A stretch of 64,000 bases of DNA from Thioalkalivibrio paradoxus (GCA_011390565.1 JAABSC010000009.1:1-64000), one strand, 5' to 3'; numbered from the stretch's first letter, positions 9,475 to 18,470 are shown. Notes: generated by a model from the sequence alone, not told the origin. Numbers and translations: made by a program.

Positions 9475-11712
9475 ATGAGAAACGCCGAAGCGCCGCGCCC
9501 GTCGTTCCATGCCGAGTTTCGGCCGATGCAATGGCTGCTGGCCCTGGCCTCCGGGGTGCTGATCGGGGGCATTTCCATCTTCGTCTCGGTATCGCTGGCA
9601 GCCCTGATCTTTACCGGCGCCTTGGCCGAGCATCTTCCTCGCGGTGTGGAAATTGCGTTGGTCAGCGCCATGTTGATCGGTCTGATCGTCTCGGTCGCCG
9701 GATCCGGTTCGTTCACGATTGCGATACCGCAGGACCGCACCGCGCCGATTCTCGCGATCATGGCGGCCAGCATCGTTTCCTCGGCGCCGGCGGGAGCGGA
9801 CGCGGACTGGATTCTGCTCAGCGTACTGGCGATGATCATCGGGACCACGCTGGTCACCGGTGTCTTCCTGCTTTCCCTTGGGCTGGGACGCGTTGGCAAC
9901 CTGATGCGGTTCATTCCCTATTCGGTGCTCGGCGGTTTTCTGGCGGGCACCGGGTGGCTTCTGGTCGTCGGCGCGTTGCGCGTGATGACCGGCCTGGATC
10001 TGGTCTCCCTCGACGAGGTCGTCCTGCTGCTGGATGGGCAGGAAATCGGCCAATGGCTGCCGGGGCTGATCATCGCCCTGGCGATTCTCGTCGCCTCGCG
10101 CCGCTTCAGTCTGACCATCGCGCTCCCCGCCCTGCTCTTCGGAGGCGCGGCCGGGTTCTACCTCGTCATGCTGAATCAGGGGGAATCGATGGCGTCCCTC
10201 GCCGAGGCGGGTTGGCTGCTCGGGGCTCCGGGCGCATCGGCGTCCGGTTTCTCCTATTCCGGCAGTCTGCACGTCCTGACGGACGCAAACTGGTCTTCGG
10301 TACCCTTGCAGTGGGAAGGTATCCTGACCGTACTTCTGCTCGCCGCAGTCTCGATCATGTTGACCGCAAGCGCGATGGAAATGCTGTCCCGCAGCGATAT
10401 CGATGTGAATCGGGAACTGCGGGTGGCGGGGATCGCCAACCTCGCGGCGGGCCTTGGCGGTGGCATGGTCGGTTTCCAGTCGCTGAGCCTGTCCGGGCTG
10501 GCCCTGAAAATGGGCGGGGGGAGCCGGCTGGTGGGTATCGTGGCGGCACTGACGTGCGGAGCGGCCCTGTGGTTTGGATCCGATGTCCTTTCGTACCTGC
10601 CGCGCGTGGTTCTGGGCGGGCTGCTGCTGTTTCTGGGTTTGACGCTCATGGGGCGCTGGCTGATCTCGACCTGGGGGAAACTGCCGCACGGGGAATATCT
10701 CGTGATCCCGCTGATCCTCGGCATCGTCGCGACCCTGGGCTTCCTGGAGGGCGTCCTGGCGGGCCTGCTGGCGGCCACCATTCTGTTCGTGATCAATTAC
10801 AGCCGTACCTCGATCATTCGCTACGTGCTGTCGGGGAAGGAGGCGAGGAGCCGGGTCGCGCGGAACCCGGACGATGAAGCCCGGCTGCTGGAACATGGCG
10901 CGCAGCTGCTGGTGCTGAAGCTGCGGGGACACCTGTTTTTCGGTACGGCCACGCAGTTGCTCGGCCGTGTCCGCGAGCGCCTGAACGATCCAGCCCGACC
11001 CGCATTGCGTTACGTGCTGATCGATTTCAGACAGCTGACGGGCATCGATTCGTCGGCCATGTACTCGTTCCGTCGACTGCACATGATCGCCGGGCAAAGC
11101 GGCTTCCGGGTGCTCCTTACGGATCTCGCGTCGCGATTCCAGGATCGCCTGCGCATGCGGGAACTGCTGGGGGCTGACGGGATTTTCGAGGCCTTCGTGG
11201 ACATGGACCGGGGCCTGGAGTGGTACGAGAATCAGGTCCTCGCCGGTTTCGGTCCCGCGCGGTCGCGTGCATCGCAGTCGATTGTGCAGCGGCTCTCCGC
11301 CCATCTCGAGGACCCGGCGGCGCTGAGCGGCTTTCTGGCATACCTCTCGAAGATCCCTTTTCCCAAAGGGTACGAACTCATCCATCAGGGGGAGACGGCG
11401 GGCGACCTGTATTTTCTCGAGGAGGGTGAGGTTTCGGTCTATCTGCGGGTCTCGGACGATCAGGTGATCCGCGTTCAGCGCATGGGCGCCGGAACCGTGG
11501 TGGGCGAGTTGGCCTTTTATCTCGGCACGCCCCGTTCGGCTTCGGTGGTGGCCGATGGCGAGGGCATGGCCTATCGGCTCACCCGGGAGTCGCTCGAAAG
11601 GATGGAAGCCGAGCGTCCGGAATTCGCGGTGATTCTGCACCGCTTCATTGCCGATCTCCTCGCTGAACGCCTGTTACGGACCCTGAAGACGGTGGAGGCC
11701 GTCATGGACTAG
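9475..11712 (+). CDS. SulP-family anion transporter with STAS and cyclic-nucleotide-binding domains
   Basis: Residues about 15-435 form the SulP membrane domain (some 11-14 hydrophobic helices, including SGSFTIAIPQDRTAPILA near the first repeat core). Residues about 445-560 are a STAS domain (LLVLKLRGHLFFGTATQLL, YVLIDFRQLTGIDSSA), and 590-735 a CRP-like cNMP-binding domain (KGYELIHQGETAGDLYFLEEG, GTVVGELAFYLGTPRSASV). SulP carriers move sulfate, bicarbonate or dicarboxylates; the substrate cannot be read from sequence. The cNMP-domain fusion occurs in a subset of bacterial SulP proteins and suggests allosteric control. In an autotroph or sulfur oxidiser both bicarbonate and sulfate are plausible. 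A hairpin follows the stop codon. Confidence 0.88.
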   Translation: MRNAEAPRPSFHAEFRPMQWLLALASGVLIGGISIFVSVSLAALIFTGALAEHLPRGVEIALVSAMLIGLIVSVAGSGSFTIAIPQDRTAPILAIMAASIVSSAPAGADADWILLSVLAMIIGTTLVTGVFLLSLGLGRVGNLMRFIPYSVLGGFLAGTGWLLVVGALRVMTGLDLVSLDEVVLLLDGQEIGQWLPGLIIALAILVASRRFSLTIALPALLFGGAAGFYLVMLNQGESMASLAEAGWLLGAPGASASGFSYSGSLHVLTDANWSSVPLQWEGILTVLLLAAVSIMLTASAMEMLSRSDIDVNRELRVAGIANLAAGLGGGMVGFQSLSLSGLALKMGGGSRLVGIVAALTCGAALWFGSDVLSYLPRVVLGGLLLFLGLTLMGRWLISTWGKLPHGEYLVIPLILGIVATLGFLEGVLAGLLAATILFVINYSRTSIIRYVLSGKEARSRVARNPDDEARLLEHGAQLLVLKLRGHLFFGTATQLLGRVRERLNDPARPALRYVLIDFRQLTGIDSSAMYSFRRLHMIAGQSGFRVLLTDLASRFQDRLRMRELLGADGIFEAFVDMDRGLEWYENQVLAGFGPARSRASQSIVQRLSAHLEDPAALSGFLAYLSKIPFPKGYELIHQGETAGDLYFLEEGEVSVYLRVSDDQVIRVQRMGAGTVVGELAFYLGTPRSASVVADGEGMAYRLTRESLERMEAERPEFAVILHRFIADLLAERLLRTLKTVEAVMD

Positions 11713-11726
11713 AATTCGCCAACCCC

Positions 11727-11746
11727 GGCCCGGTTGCCGGGCCATG
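11727..11746 (+). terminator. Hairpin after the SulP gene, possible weak terminator
   Basis: GGCCCGG at 11727-11733 pairs with CCGGGCC at 11737-11743 over a three-base loop, followed by only a short T stretch (ATGTTTC). It lies between the SulP stop and the barrel-protein start (ATG 11769, preceded by AGAGGAG). It may terminate or attenuate transcription. Confidence 0.35.
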
Positions 11747-11768
11747 TTTCCTACCCAGAGGAGTCCTC

Positions 11769-12269
11769 ATGCGGCGCAGCTTCGTTTTTGGCGTGTTTCT
11801 GACCTTGGTCCTGGTCCTGGGCGGTAGCGCCCACGCAAGCGGTTATATCGGTGTGGGCGGTTACACGGCGTCCGCCGACGTGAGCTCGGACAGCACGCTT
11901 GCGCCCGCACTCATGGTCGGCTGGCGTCCGATCGAACTCCTTGGCGTCGAGCTTGGCTACTACGATTTCGGTAATTTCAAGGAGTCGGGAGTGCGCATCG
12001 ACGGCAGTGCGTTGACCCTGGCGGGGTTGCTGTCGCTGGAGTTGGGACCGGTCGGCGTGTACGGCAAGCTGGGACTCGCCAACTACGATTTCGACTACGG
12101 GTCCGGGCTGATCAACGATCTGTTCGATGACGGGACCAGCGCGTTCGGGGGTGTGGGCGCCACGATCGACATCATGGATCGTCTCTACTTCTATGCGGAA
12201 TACCTGCGCTTCGGCGCCGGCGCCGACCTCGATGTCCTGGGCGCGGGGGTGCGCTTCACCATCTGGTAA
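11769..12269 (+). CDS. Small outer-membrane beta-barrel protein
   Basis: The 166-residue protein has a Sec signal (1-23, ending AHA-S) and a mature part of alternating hydrophobic/polar strands (GYIGVGGYTASADV, ALMVGWRPIELLGVELGYYDFG, YFYAEYLRFG), ending GAGVRFTIW with a terminal aromatic residue, typical of eight-stranded OmpA/OmpW-like barrels. Function unknown. A good ribosome site (AGAGGAG, 11757-11763) precedes the ATG. It converges on the AI-2E permease with a 12-base gap. Confidence 0.8.
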   Translation: MRRSFVFGVFLTLVLVLGGSAHASGYIGVGGYTASADVSSDSTLAPALMVGWRPIELLGVELGYYDFGNFKESGVRIDGSALTLAGLLSLELGPVGVYGKLGLANYDFDYGSGLINDLFDDGTSAFGGVGATIDIMDRLYFYAEYLRFGAGADLDVLGAGVRFTIW

Positions 12270-12281
12270 CGCTGGCGAGTC

Positions 12282-13376
12282 TCAATCCGGATCCTTTTGG
12301 GGATCGTCCGACGGCGCAGCGTCGTCCGTTCCCCGGGAAGGTCCGAGGAGAATCGCGAACCACCGTGTGTTCGGGTGCGTCTCCAGCGCGATCTTGAGGG
12401 CCATCGTCAGCGGTCCGGAGAGCAGCATTCCGACCGGCCCGAACACCCAGCCCCAGAACACCAGGGAGATGAACACCACCAGCGTGGACAGCCCCAGGCC
12501 CCTTCCGAACATCCGCGGTTCGAGGATGTTGCCGACAATCATGTTCACGGCGAGGTAGGCCGCGATCACGAGCAGAACCCCGGTCGGGTCGAGCGCGACG
12601 ATCGCGAGCAGTACCGGGGGTATCGCCGCCAGAATGCTGCCGATGTTGGGGACGTAGTTCAGCAGGAACGCCAGCAGGCCCCAGAGGATGGCGAAATCCA
12701 GCCCGATCAGTGTGAGGGACAAGGTCACGAACACACCGGTCATCAGACTGACCAGCGTTTTGATGCGGAGGTAGTCCTGCAGGCGCGTGGACAGGTCGCG
12801 GAAAGAGTCGAGGAGTTCCGATTTCCCGCCGAGTGCTTCCCGGATCTTCCCCGGGAAGCCGGAGGACTCCGCCAGGATGAAGATCAGGGTGAACATCACG
12901 AGCAGGAAAGAGGCCAGCGCGGTGCCCAGACCGCCACCCACCTGCCGCATCAGCGACAGCAGGGTGGATGGAGCCACGAGCTCGCTCAGCGCTTCTCCGC
13001 CGGTTTCGATGCCGCGGGACTGCAGCCATTCGGTCGTGGACGTGGTCATGGCCTGGATTCTTTCCAGATAGGCCGGCAACGCCACCCGAAAGTCGTCGAT
13101 GGCCGCCCCGGCGACGAGAAACAGGGGCACGAACACGAGCACGAGGCCGATAAGAAGCAGCAGGATCGCTACGGGCAGGGGTACGCGGACGCCGACCATC
13201 CATTGCAGAGGTGGAATCAGGATCGCCGCGAGGAACGCGGCCAGCAGGAAGGGAACGATCAGCGGCGACGCGAGCTTGAGCCCCGCAATGACGATGACGA
13301 CGGCGGCCGCCCCGAGGAGCACACCCAGAGGTCCGCGCTGGAACTGTGCGTTCTCCATCATGTCCGGGGCGCGCAC
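12282..13376 (-). CDS. AI-2E family transporter (PerM/YdiK type)
   Basis: The 364-residue inner-membrane protein has paired N-terminal helices (residues 18-80), a central amphipathic loop (about 85-150), and a C-terminal block of helices with the family segment LGLSTLVVFISLVFWGWVFGPVGMLLSGPLTM. The family was named for a proposed autoinducer-2 exporter, but most members have unproven substrates, and some act as Na+/H+ antiporters. I see nothing that settles the substrate. The C-terminus is short and acidic. Confidence 0.85.
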   Translation of the reverse strand: MRAPDMMENAQFQRGPLGVLLGAAAVVIVIAGLKLASPLIVPFLLAAFLAAILIPPLQWMVGVRVPLPVAILLLLIGLVLVFVPLFLVAGAAIDDFRVALPAYLERIQAMTTSTTEWLQSRGIETGGEALSELVAPSTLLSLMRQVGGGLGTALASFLLVMFTLIFILAESSGFPGKIREALGGKSELLDSFRDLSTRLQDYLRIKTLVSLMTGVFVTLSLTLIGLDFAILWGLLAFLLNYVPNIGSILAAIPPVLLAIVALDPTGVLLVIAAYLAVNMIVGNILEPRMFGRGLGLSTLVVFISLVFWGWVFGPVGMLLSGPLTMALKIALETHPNTRWFAILLGPSRGTDDAAPSDDPQKDPD

Positions 13377-13476
13377 TTCACCCGGTGCGATTCATGTTGC
13401 CGTGAAGCGGGCGAATGGGCGGCCGGGAATGCCGGTGCTCGGGTGCCGGCAGGCGAGCCCACCGGCCCCGAATCGA

Positions 13477-13785
13477 TCAGCGTACCGGCCGTTGGCGCGG
13501 ATCGCTCAGCGCTTCCGGATCGCGGCTTGCATTCGCGAGGGCCGGCGTGTCCTCGATTTCTTCGCCCGTGAACTGGTCTCCCTCAAGCCAGGGAGGCGGG
13601 CTGTCCGGCCGCCATTCAAGCACCTGGGCCGGATTGGGGAGATCCAGCTCGCTTAAAAGGCGCGCCGCGGAATCGCGGGCTTCCGGGGTCTGCAGGGTCA
13701 GCACAAGACCGGTGACCAGCATCAAGGCTCCGAATCGGGCCGGATGGAGGGCGGGTGCCGCGTGAAAGCTCGAACTCGACCGCAT
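13477..13785 (-). CDS. Small hypothetical protein with one membrane helix
   Basis: An unrecognised 102-residue reading frame lies 100 bases upstream of the AI-2E gene on the same strand. It opens with MRSSSSFHAAP, has one hydrophobic segment (about residues 19-33, FGALMLVTGLVLTLQ) and an acidic, Pro-rich remainder ending PRQRPVR. The frame extends to 13836 with another ATG, but the inner start puts the helix nearer the N-terminus. Family unknown; it could be a membrane-anchored accessory of the transporter or a false call. Confidence 0.45.
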   Translation of the reverse strand: MRSSSSFHAAPALHPARFGALMLVTGLVLTLQTPEARDSAARLLSELDLPNPAQVLEWRPDSPPPWLEGDQFTGEEIEDTPALANASRDPEALSDPRQRPVR

Positions 13786-13987
13786 GTGCGTAGCCTCGTG
13801 CCAGAACAGTCTCGCAAATTTACCGGCTGCGGGCATGCGGATTCAAGCATCCACGGGGCTGTTCCGGGTACTGATTCGGGGTTCCGGGGCGCCGCTGGGG
13901 TGCTTTCCCCTCAATGCGCGCATGCATTGGTGGATTTCGCGCGGCCGTGCGTACCCTTTGCGCACACATTCTCTGCCTGGAGCCCGC

Positions 13988-14626
13988 ATGAACGCGCCTG
14001 AGCTGCATATCCGTGTCGACACCCGCGAGAAAGGCCGAATCATCAGCCGACTGGAAGGCCTCAGTGGGGTCACCCTCGAATTCGTCGAGATGGACCTCGG
14101 GGACTACCTGCTGCCGGGGGACACGATCGTCGAGCGGAAATCCGCCACGGACCTGATTCTCAGCGTGGTCGACCGCAGCCTCTGGGACAAGGTCGCGAAG
14201 CTGAAAAGTCAGCATGAGCGTGTGGTCTACATCGTGGAAGGGGATCTCTACACCGCGCGGTTTCACCAGCAGGCATTGGACATCCACCGGGCTCTGGCGG
14301 CGATGGTGGTGGGCTACGGCGTTTCCATTCTGCCAAGTCCCGACGCCGAGAACAGCGGCATGCTGGTCTATCTGCTCGGACTCGCCGCAGCGGAGGGGGC
14401 AAGGGCCACCGAGCGTCCGGGCAAGCCCACCATCCGGCGCGACGCGCAACTCTACCTTCTGGGTGGCCTGCCGGGGGTGGACTCCGATCGGGCCGAGGCG
14501 TTGCTGCGCACGTTCGGCAGTGCGCGCGCCGCGCTCGCGGCCGATGCCGCGGGTCTGGCCGGTGTCGAGGGCATGGACACCGCGCGCGCGGAACGCATCG
14601 TGGACGTGCTGGACCATGGTCGCTGA
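13988..14626 (+). CDS. ERCC4-type (XPF/MUS81-like) nuclease with helix-hairpin-helix C-terminus
   Basis: The N-terminal 135 residues are an ERCC4 domain: RVDTREKGRI, then GDYLLPGDTIVERKSATD (38-55), containing the catalytic ERKxxxD motif, and VYIVEGDLY. The C-terminal 50 residues (LLGGLPGVDSDRAEALLRTFGSARAAL) look like a helix-hairpin-helix DNA-binding pair. This is the layout of archaeal Hef/XPF nuclease parts, which cut branched DNA 3' to flaps. Bacterial versions are sporadic and little studied. The protein is 212 residues and lacks any helicase domain. The upstream reading to 13784 lacks family similarity, so ATG 13988 is chosen. No DNA-repair neighbours. Confidence 0.8.
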   Translation: MNAPELHIRVDTREKGRIISRLEGLSGVTLEFVEMDLGDYLLPGDTIVERKSATDLILSVVDRSLWDKVAKLKSQHERVVYIVEGDLYTARFHQQALDIHRALAAMVVGYGVSILPSPDAENSGMLVYLLGLAAAEGARATERPGKPTIRRDAQLYLLGGLPGVDSDRAEALLRTFGSARAALAADAAGLAGVEGMDTARAERIVDVLDHGR

Positions 14627-14804
14627 GCGTTGTTCCGGGCGGGTGGTGTGTGCCGGAACGGCCGCGTCGCAGCGGTTTCTCCGGCGGGCGCTTTTTTCCC
14701 GAGGCGACTGGCGCTAAAATTCGCTGGGTACGCCCCTCCCTCCGGTTCGTGACATCACGTGGCATCCGCCGCGCCATGGGGCCGGTCTCCAAGGCCATCC
14801 GCAC

Positions 14805-15962
14805 ATGTTTTCGTCAGCAAGTAACATCGAGGAGTTGCTGCGCGGCTTTCGTATCGAAGGTGCGATGCTGCGCTACAACGACTTCGTTCCGCGCCTTTAC
14901 AACTACTGCCGTTCGCTCGGTTTCGAACCCGGCAAGATGCTGCCGTCCCGCGCCTTCTGCTCGGACGAAAGTCAGGGTTTTCCCAGCATTCTGATTTCCA
15001 AGCACTTCGGCACATTTCCGTTCAATCACGGTCGGGGCGGGGCCATCGTGGCCACCCAGCGCCATGGGCCCTTCGCGGAGCACGGGCAGGACCTGGTCAT
15101 CATCCAGGCGAGTCACGTGGGATACGATCCCGAGAGCGGTCGGTTCGGAACCTATCGGCGCATTCACGCCGAAAACGCCGAGCACACGTCCAGTTGCGGC
15201 AAGCTCGCGGTGGTGATCCGCCGCTACGAGCAGGAGTACGCGTTTGCGCAGAACAATGTGGTTCTGGAGCGCTGCGAGGGTGCGCTGTGCGTCTGTATCG
15301 ATAACGGCTTGCTTCGGGGGAACCGGACCGAGGGACTGTTCCTGAATCTGCCCCGGCTGGTGGAACGGGATGCCGACGGTGAATTCACGCCGCGGCATGC
15401 GTACAGCACGTCGAAGAGCTTTCCCGCCTCGGCCAGCCTCCGCCGCCAACTCCTCGAGTTCCAGCTCGAGGAGGGTCAGCGTATCCCGATCGGGACGCGG
15501 CTGACCCCGAAAATGTTCTTCTTCCGTCGTGACCTCGACGAGACACCGGAAGGCCGCGATCACCAGGAGTTGGGGCTGATCAGCGCCATGCCCTGGGTCA
15601 TCACTTCGCCGCATCCGCTGCTGACGGCCGCACAGATCAACACCCAGGTCGAGTTCGACCGCGCGTTCCGCACGGCTGCGCAGGCTCCGGGTTTCCGCGG
15701 CAAGCGTCTGCTGCACATCTCCGGGTTGAACATCGATATCTCTCCGCAGCCGGGCGAAGCTTTTCCCATGACCCATTTCGTGCCCTGGGCGGCTTACGTT
15801 CAGGACCGGGACGGTCGCCAGACGATTCTGGAGCAGCCGGACCTGCTGCGTGTCCTGGAGCAGCAGAGCCCGGAAAACCCGGACGAGATGGACCTGGAGT
15901 CGGCGATACGGGCCATGTCCGAGACCGCCATGGTCCGTGTCGGGCTGGATGCCTCCCGTTGA
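14805..15962 (+). CDS. LCIB/C-like putative carbonic anhydrase family protein
   Basis: The N-terminal 140 residues match the pattern of the algal limiting-CO2-inducible LCIB/LCIC family: LPSRAFCSDE (C52, D54), HFGTFPFNHGRGG, then IIQASHVGYDPESGRFGTYRR (H104, R118/R119), then SSCGKL (C131). In that family a zinc is held by Cys-His-Cys with nearby Asp and Arg, as in beta-type carbonic anhydrases. Residues 140-385 form an additional region I do not recognise (Arg/Phe-rich, LTPKMFFFRRDLDE). No signal peptide, so presumably cytoplasmic. It precedes a PilZ gene by 34 bases and is probably cotranscribed with it. In an autotroph it could interconvert CO2 and bicarbonate. Assignment is by motif reading only. 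Confidence 0.6.
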   Translation: MFSSASNIEELLRGFRIEGAMLRYNDFVPRLYNYCRSLGFEPGKMLPSRAFCSDESQGFPSILISKHFGTFPFNHGRGGAIVATQRHGPFAEHGQDLVIIQASHVGYDPESGRFGTYRRIHAENAEHTSSCGKLAVVIRRYEQEYAFAQNNVVLERCEGALCVCIDNGLLRGNRTEGLFLNLPRLVERDADGEFTPRHAYSTSKSFPASASLRRQLLEFQLEEGQRIPIGTRLTPKMFFFRRDLDETPEGRDHQELGLISAMPWVITSPHPLLTAAQINTQVEFDRAFRTAAQAPGFRGKRLLHISGLNIDISPQPGEAFPMTHFVPWAAYVQDRDGRQTILEQPDLLRVLEQQSPENPDEMDLESAIRAMSETAMVRVGLDASR

Positions 15963-15996
15963 ATCCGGGGATGTCAGCGTTCGGTGGGGCGCGCGC

Positions 15997-16392
15997 ATGA
16001 AGGAACGCCGCGCCACCCGTCGTTTTTTTTGCGATGCGGACGTGGAACTGGAGGGAGCCGGGGGCGAGCGGCTTCTCGGTCGTGCAACAGACGTCTCACT
16101 GAACGGCGTCGGGGTGGAGTTGGGCGCCGCGGTGCTCGAGATGCTGGGCCTGGCGCAGATGGGTGGGCTCCTCGACCCCCACGCCCCGCACCTGAGAGCC
16201 CGGATCTACCTTCGGGAAGACGGGCCCTCCGAAGCGATCGCGTTGCGCGGGGCACCCCTCCACGTGCGTCGATTATCCCGGGAACACTATCGACTGGGTC
16301 TGCAACTCGTGTTCGAGAATCCGACGCAGGCGGAGGCCCTGCAGGACTGGGTCGACCGTTTGCAGGGTTCGTGTGACGGTCGGAATGCATGA
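15997..16392 (+). CDS. PilZ-domain c-di-GMP-binding protein
   Basis: The 131-residue protein is essentially a lone PilZ domain: the arginine motif RRATRRF at residues 4-10 (RxxxR) and DVSLNGVG (D/NxSxxG) about 30 residues later. Together these clamp a c-di-GMP dimer. The C-terminal half (YRLGLQLVFENPTQAEALQDWV) is the usual strand-helix end. It lies between the LCIB-like gene and a membrane protein gene that begins within its last codons, suggesting one operon and c-di-GMP control over one of those products. The open frame upstream overlaps the LCIB-like gene and is not used. Confidence 0.85.
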   Translation: MKERRATRRFFCDADVELEGAGGERLLGRATDVSLNGVGVELGAAVLEMLGLAQMGGLLDPHAPHLRARIYLREDGPSEAIALRGAPLHVRRLSREHYRLGLQLVFENPTQAEALQDWVDRLQGSCDGRNA

Positions 16393-17362
16393 ATCCCCTG
16401 TTCACCCGCATCGGCGACGTGCCGCGCCGTTCGGGTTGGGGCGTATCGAGGCGGCCGTCTTATGGTCTCTCTGGGTGCTTCTGGCCACGGCGCTCGTCGC
16501 GGGTACGGCCGCTTCCGCCCCGCGTCTCCTGCACAACCAGCCGTCACCGCTCGAGACGCTCGTTCCGGGGCTGAACGAGGGTCCCGCTGAAGCCCGGTTC
16601 GATTTCGCCGTGCTGGTGCTGGATGCGCTGATCGTGGAACACCAGAGGGAGCTGGAGCGGGCGCGGGTCGAACGCCCCCGGGGTCCGGCGAGCCAACAGA
16701 AAGTGCAGCGGTGGCGGGCGGCGACGAGCGCTTTTCTCCACGATCTGCAGATGGCTCAGGCAGCGCTGTATTCAGCGCGCGAGGTCGAGGTGCATCGGGA
16801 TCCCCACGTACCTCTGCGGTTGCGGATCGACGGCGCGCCCATCTGGCTGGCGTGGCCACGCGTGGAAACGCAGTGGTCGCTCGAGCAGAATCTCGTCGAG
16901 GCTTTTTGCCGCCACCATGCCTGCGCGGGATCTGGCGGAACGGCACCCGAATCGGTGGCGGTGAGGGCCGGGCGCGCAAATGGGGGTTCCTGGACGCTGG
17001 TGCAGGGCCGACTGCCGGCCTGGGAATCCGCCGACGGCGTGCGCTGCGAATTCGGCGATCTTTCGGATCGCTTGACCAAGGCAGGCCTCTGTCAGCGATT
17101 GACGATGGAGTTGCGCAGCCTGGTGCCGCTGTTTCAGGAGGCGGCTTTGGCGGCGCGTGACATTCAGTGGAAGCAACTCGCTATCGGGCCCGAGCCCGGT
17201 GGCCCCCAGCATCGCTTGAAGGTCAACGATCGCGGTGACTACCTTCGGGCGGCGCTGCCCACCCTGGCGCGCGAGTCCGTGGATTGGATCGCGATAGGTC
17301 AGTGGCTGAACGCCCGCATGCAGGGCCGTCCCGCGCGGGTGACCGTGCTGCGGGTGCTCTAG
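16385..17362 (+). CDS. Hypothetical membrane-anchored protein
   Basis: The start at 16385 overlaps the PilZ stop by eight bases, implying translational coupling. A GTG at 16373 is the alternative. A Pro/His/Arg-rich cytoplasmic stretch precedes one hydrophobic helix (about residues 22-45, AVLWSLWVLLATALVAGTAAS). The remaining 280 residues are predicted periplasmic, Arg/Ala/Leu-rich, with four scattered Cys. I do not recognise a family. Coupling to a PilZ gene suggests a membrane partner for c-di-GMP signalling, which is inference only. Confidence 0.65.
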   Translation: MHESPVHPHRRRAAPFGLGRIEAAVLWSLWVLLATALVAGTAASAPRLLHNQPSPLETLVPGLNEGPAEARFDFAVLVLDALIVEHQRELERARVERPRGPASQQKVQRWRAATSAFLHDLQMAQAALYSAREVEVHRDPHVPLRLRIDGAPIWLAWPRVETQWSLEQNLVEAFCRHHACAGSGGTAPESVAVRAGRANGGSWTLVQGRLPAWESADGVRCEFGDLSDRLTKAGLCQRLTMELRSLVPLFQEAALAARDIQWKQLAIGPEPGGPQHRLKVNDRGDYLRAALPTLARESVDWIAIGQWLNARMQGRPARVTVLRVL

Positions 17363-17477
17363 CAGAAAACTAAGGAGAGATCGGGCGCGCGCGGGCGCAA
17401 CGCACTCCTCAATAATTTGCGTTCGAGCGTCTGCGGAGACTGTTGGCGGCCAGCGCGCGCATGATATCGTTCGCATC

Positions 17478-18470
17478 ATGATGCGCCCCGCGTTGTGGAT
17501 CTTCCTTTCCGGCCTCCTGTCCGCCCCCGCATGGTCGAGTGACACTGCCGCGCCCGAGCATTCGCCATCGGCTGATTCCGGTGACGAGCAGACCCGTGTG
17601 GAACCCGCGACGCCCGAAATCGAGTGGCTCGAGGATACCCGAGAGGGTGTCTACGACCTGTCTCACTGGCTGGTGAGCGGCGTCGACAGCTGGTTCGGGG
17701 ACAAGCCGTTCGATGAATCCGGGGGGCGCGTCAGTGGCCGGGTGTTTTTCCGGCTCCTGGAACGGCAGGATGACGGCCTCGACACCGACCTGCGGTATCG
17801 GCTTCGCGTCGACATGCCCAATGTCAGCGAACGAGCGGCGATCATCATTGGCCGTGAGGACGAGTCGAACCTGGTCAGCGGCCAGGAGGACTTCGACCGG
17901 GGTCAGCTGGTGCGCTCGGATAGCCAGAGTGAGGACTCGACGTTCTTCGTCGGGCTGGGCTTTCTCCTGCGGGAAAACCTGAGTTTCAAGCTGGGGGTAC
18001 GCAGTGGGTACAAGGTGTATGCCCAGGCGCGCTTTCGCAGAACCTTTTCCGTTGCCGAAACAAGCGCTTTCGATTTCAGCCAAACCCTCTTTGCCGCCGT
18101 CGATGACGGCGTCGGATTGACCACCGGCCTGAACTACCGCCAGCTGTTTACCGACCGGACCGCATTGTACTGGCGCAATTCATTCACCTACAGCACCGAA
18201 ACCAATGGTGTCGAGTGGCGCGTGAGACCCGAGGTTATTCACGCCCTTGGCCGGCAGCGGGAGCTGTTCATCGATCTGCCGACGGAAGGCGAGACCGGTT
18301 CCAGCGTCGACGTCGCCGAGTACGGCATTCGCGCCCGGTATCGCCAGCCCGTGTACAAGGACTGGCTGTTCGGCGAGCTCATCGTGGGGCATTTCTGGCC
18401 GCGTGACGAAGAGGATCCGGCGCGGCGCGAGAGTTGGGCCGTGGGGGCCGCGCTGGAACTGTTTTTCTGA
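17478..18470 (+). CDS. Exported outer-membrane protein, putative beta-barrel
   Basis: The 330-residue protein has a Sec signal (1-20, PAWS-S), a Pro/Glu-rich linker, then a segment (WLEDTREGVYDLSHWLVSGVDSWFGDKPF) leading into alternating strands such as RVSGRVFFRLLERQ, DLRYRLRVDMP, SFKLGVRSGYKVYAQARFRRTF and ALYWRNSFTYSTE. It ends in AALELFF with a terminal Phe, the usual recognition signal for barrel insertion. Unnamed family; function unknown. Two adjacent ATGs (17478, 17481) are possible starts. It stands alone, with 115 bases upstream. Confidence 0.75.
   Translation: MMRPALWIFLSGLLSAPAWSSDTAAPEHSPSADSGDEQTRVEPATPEIEWLEDTREGVYDLSHWLVSGVDSWFGDKPFDESGGRVSGRVFFRLLERQDDGLDTDLRYRLRVDMPNVSERAAIIIGREDESNLVSGQEDFDRGQLVRSDSQSEDSTFFVGLGFLLRENLSFKLGVRSGYKVYAQARFRRTFSVAETSAFDFSQTLFAAVDDGVGLTTGLNYRQLFTDRTALYWRNSFTYSTETNGVEWRVRPEVIHALGRQRELFIDLPTEGETGSSVDVAEYGIRARYRQPVYKDWLFGELIVGHFWPRDEEDPARRESWAVGAALELFF

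Noticed and set aside
9301..11640. A 779-residue open frame on the minus strand across the SulP gene
   Set aside because: Antisense shadow of a GC-rich coding gene. Its product is Gln/Arg/His-rich without domains, whereas the sense frame has clear SulP, STAS and cNMP motifs.
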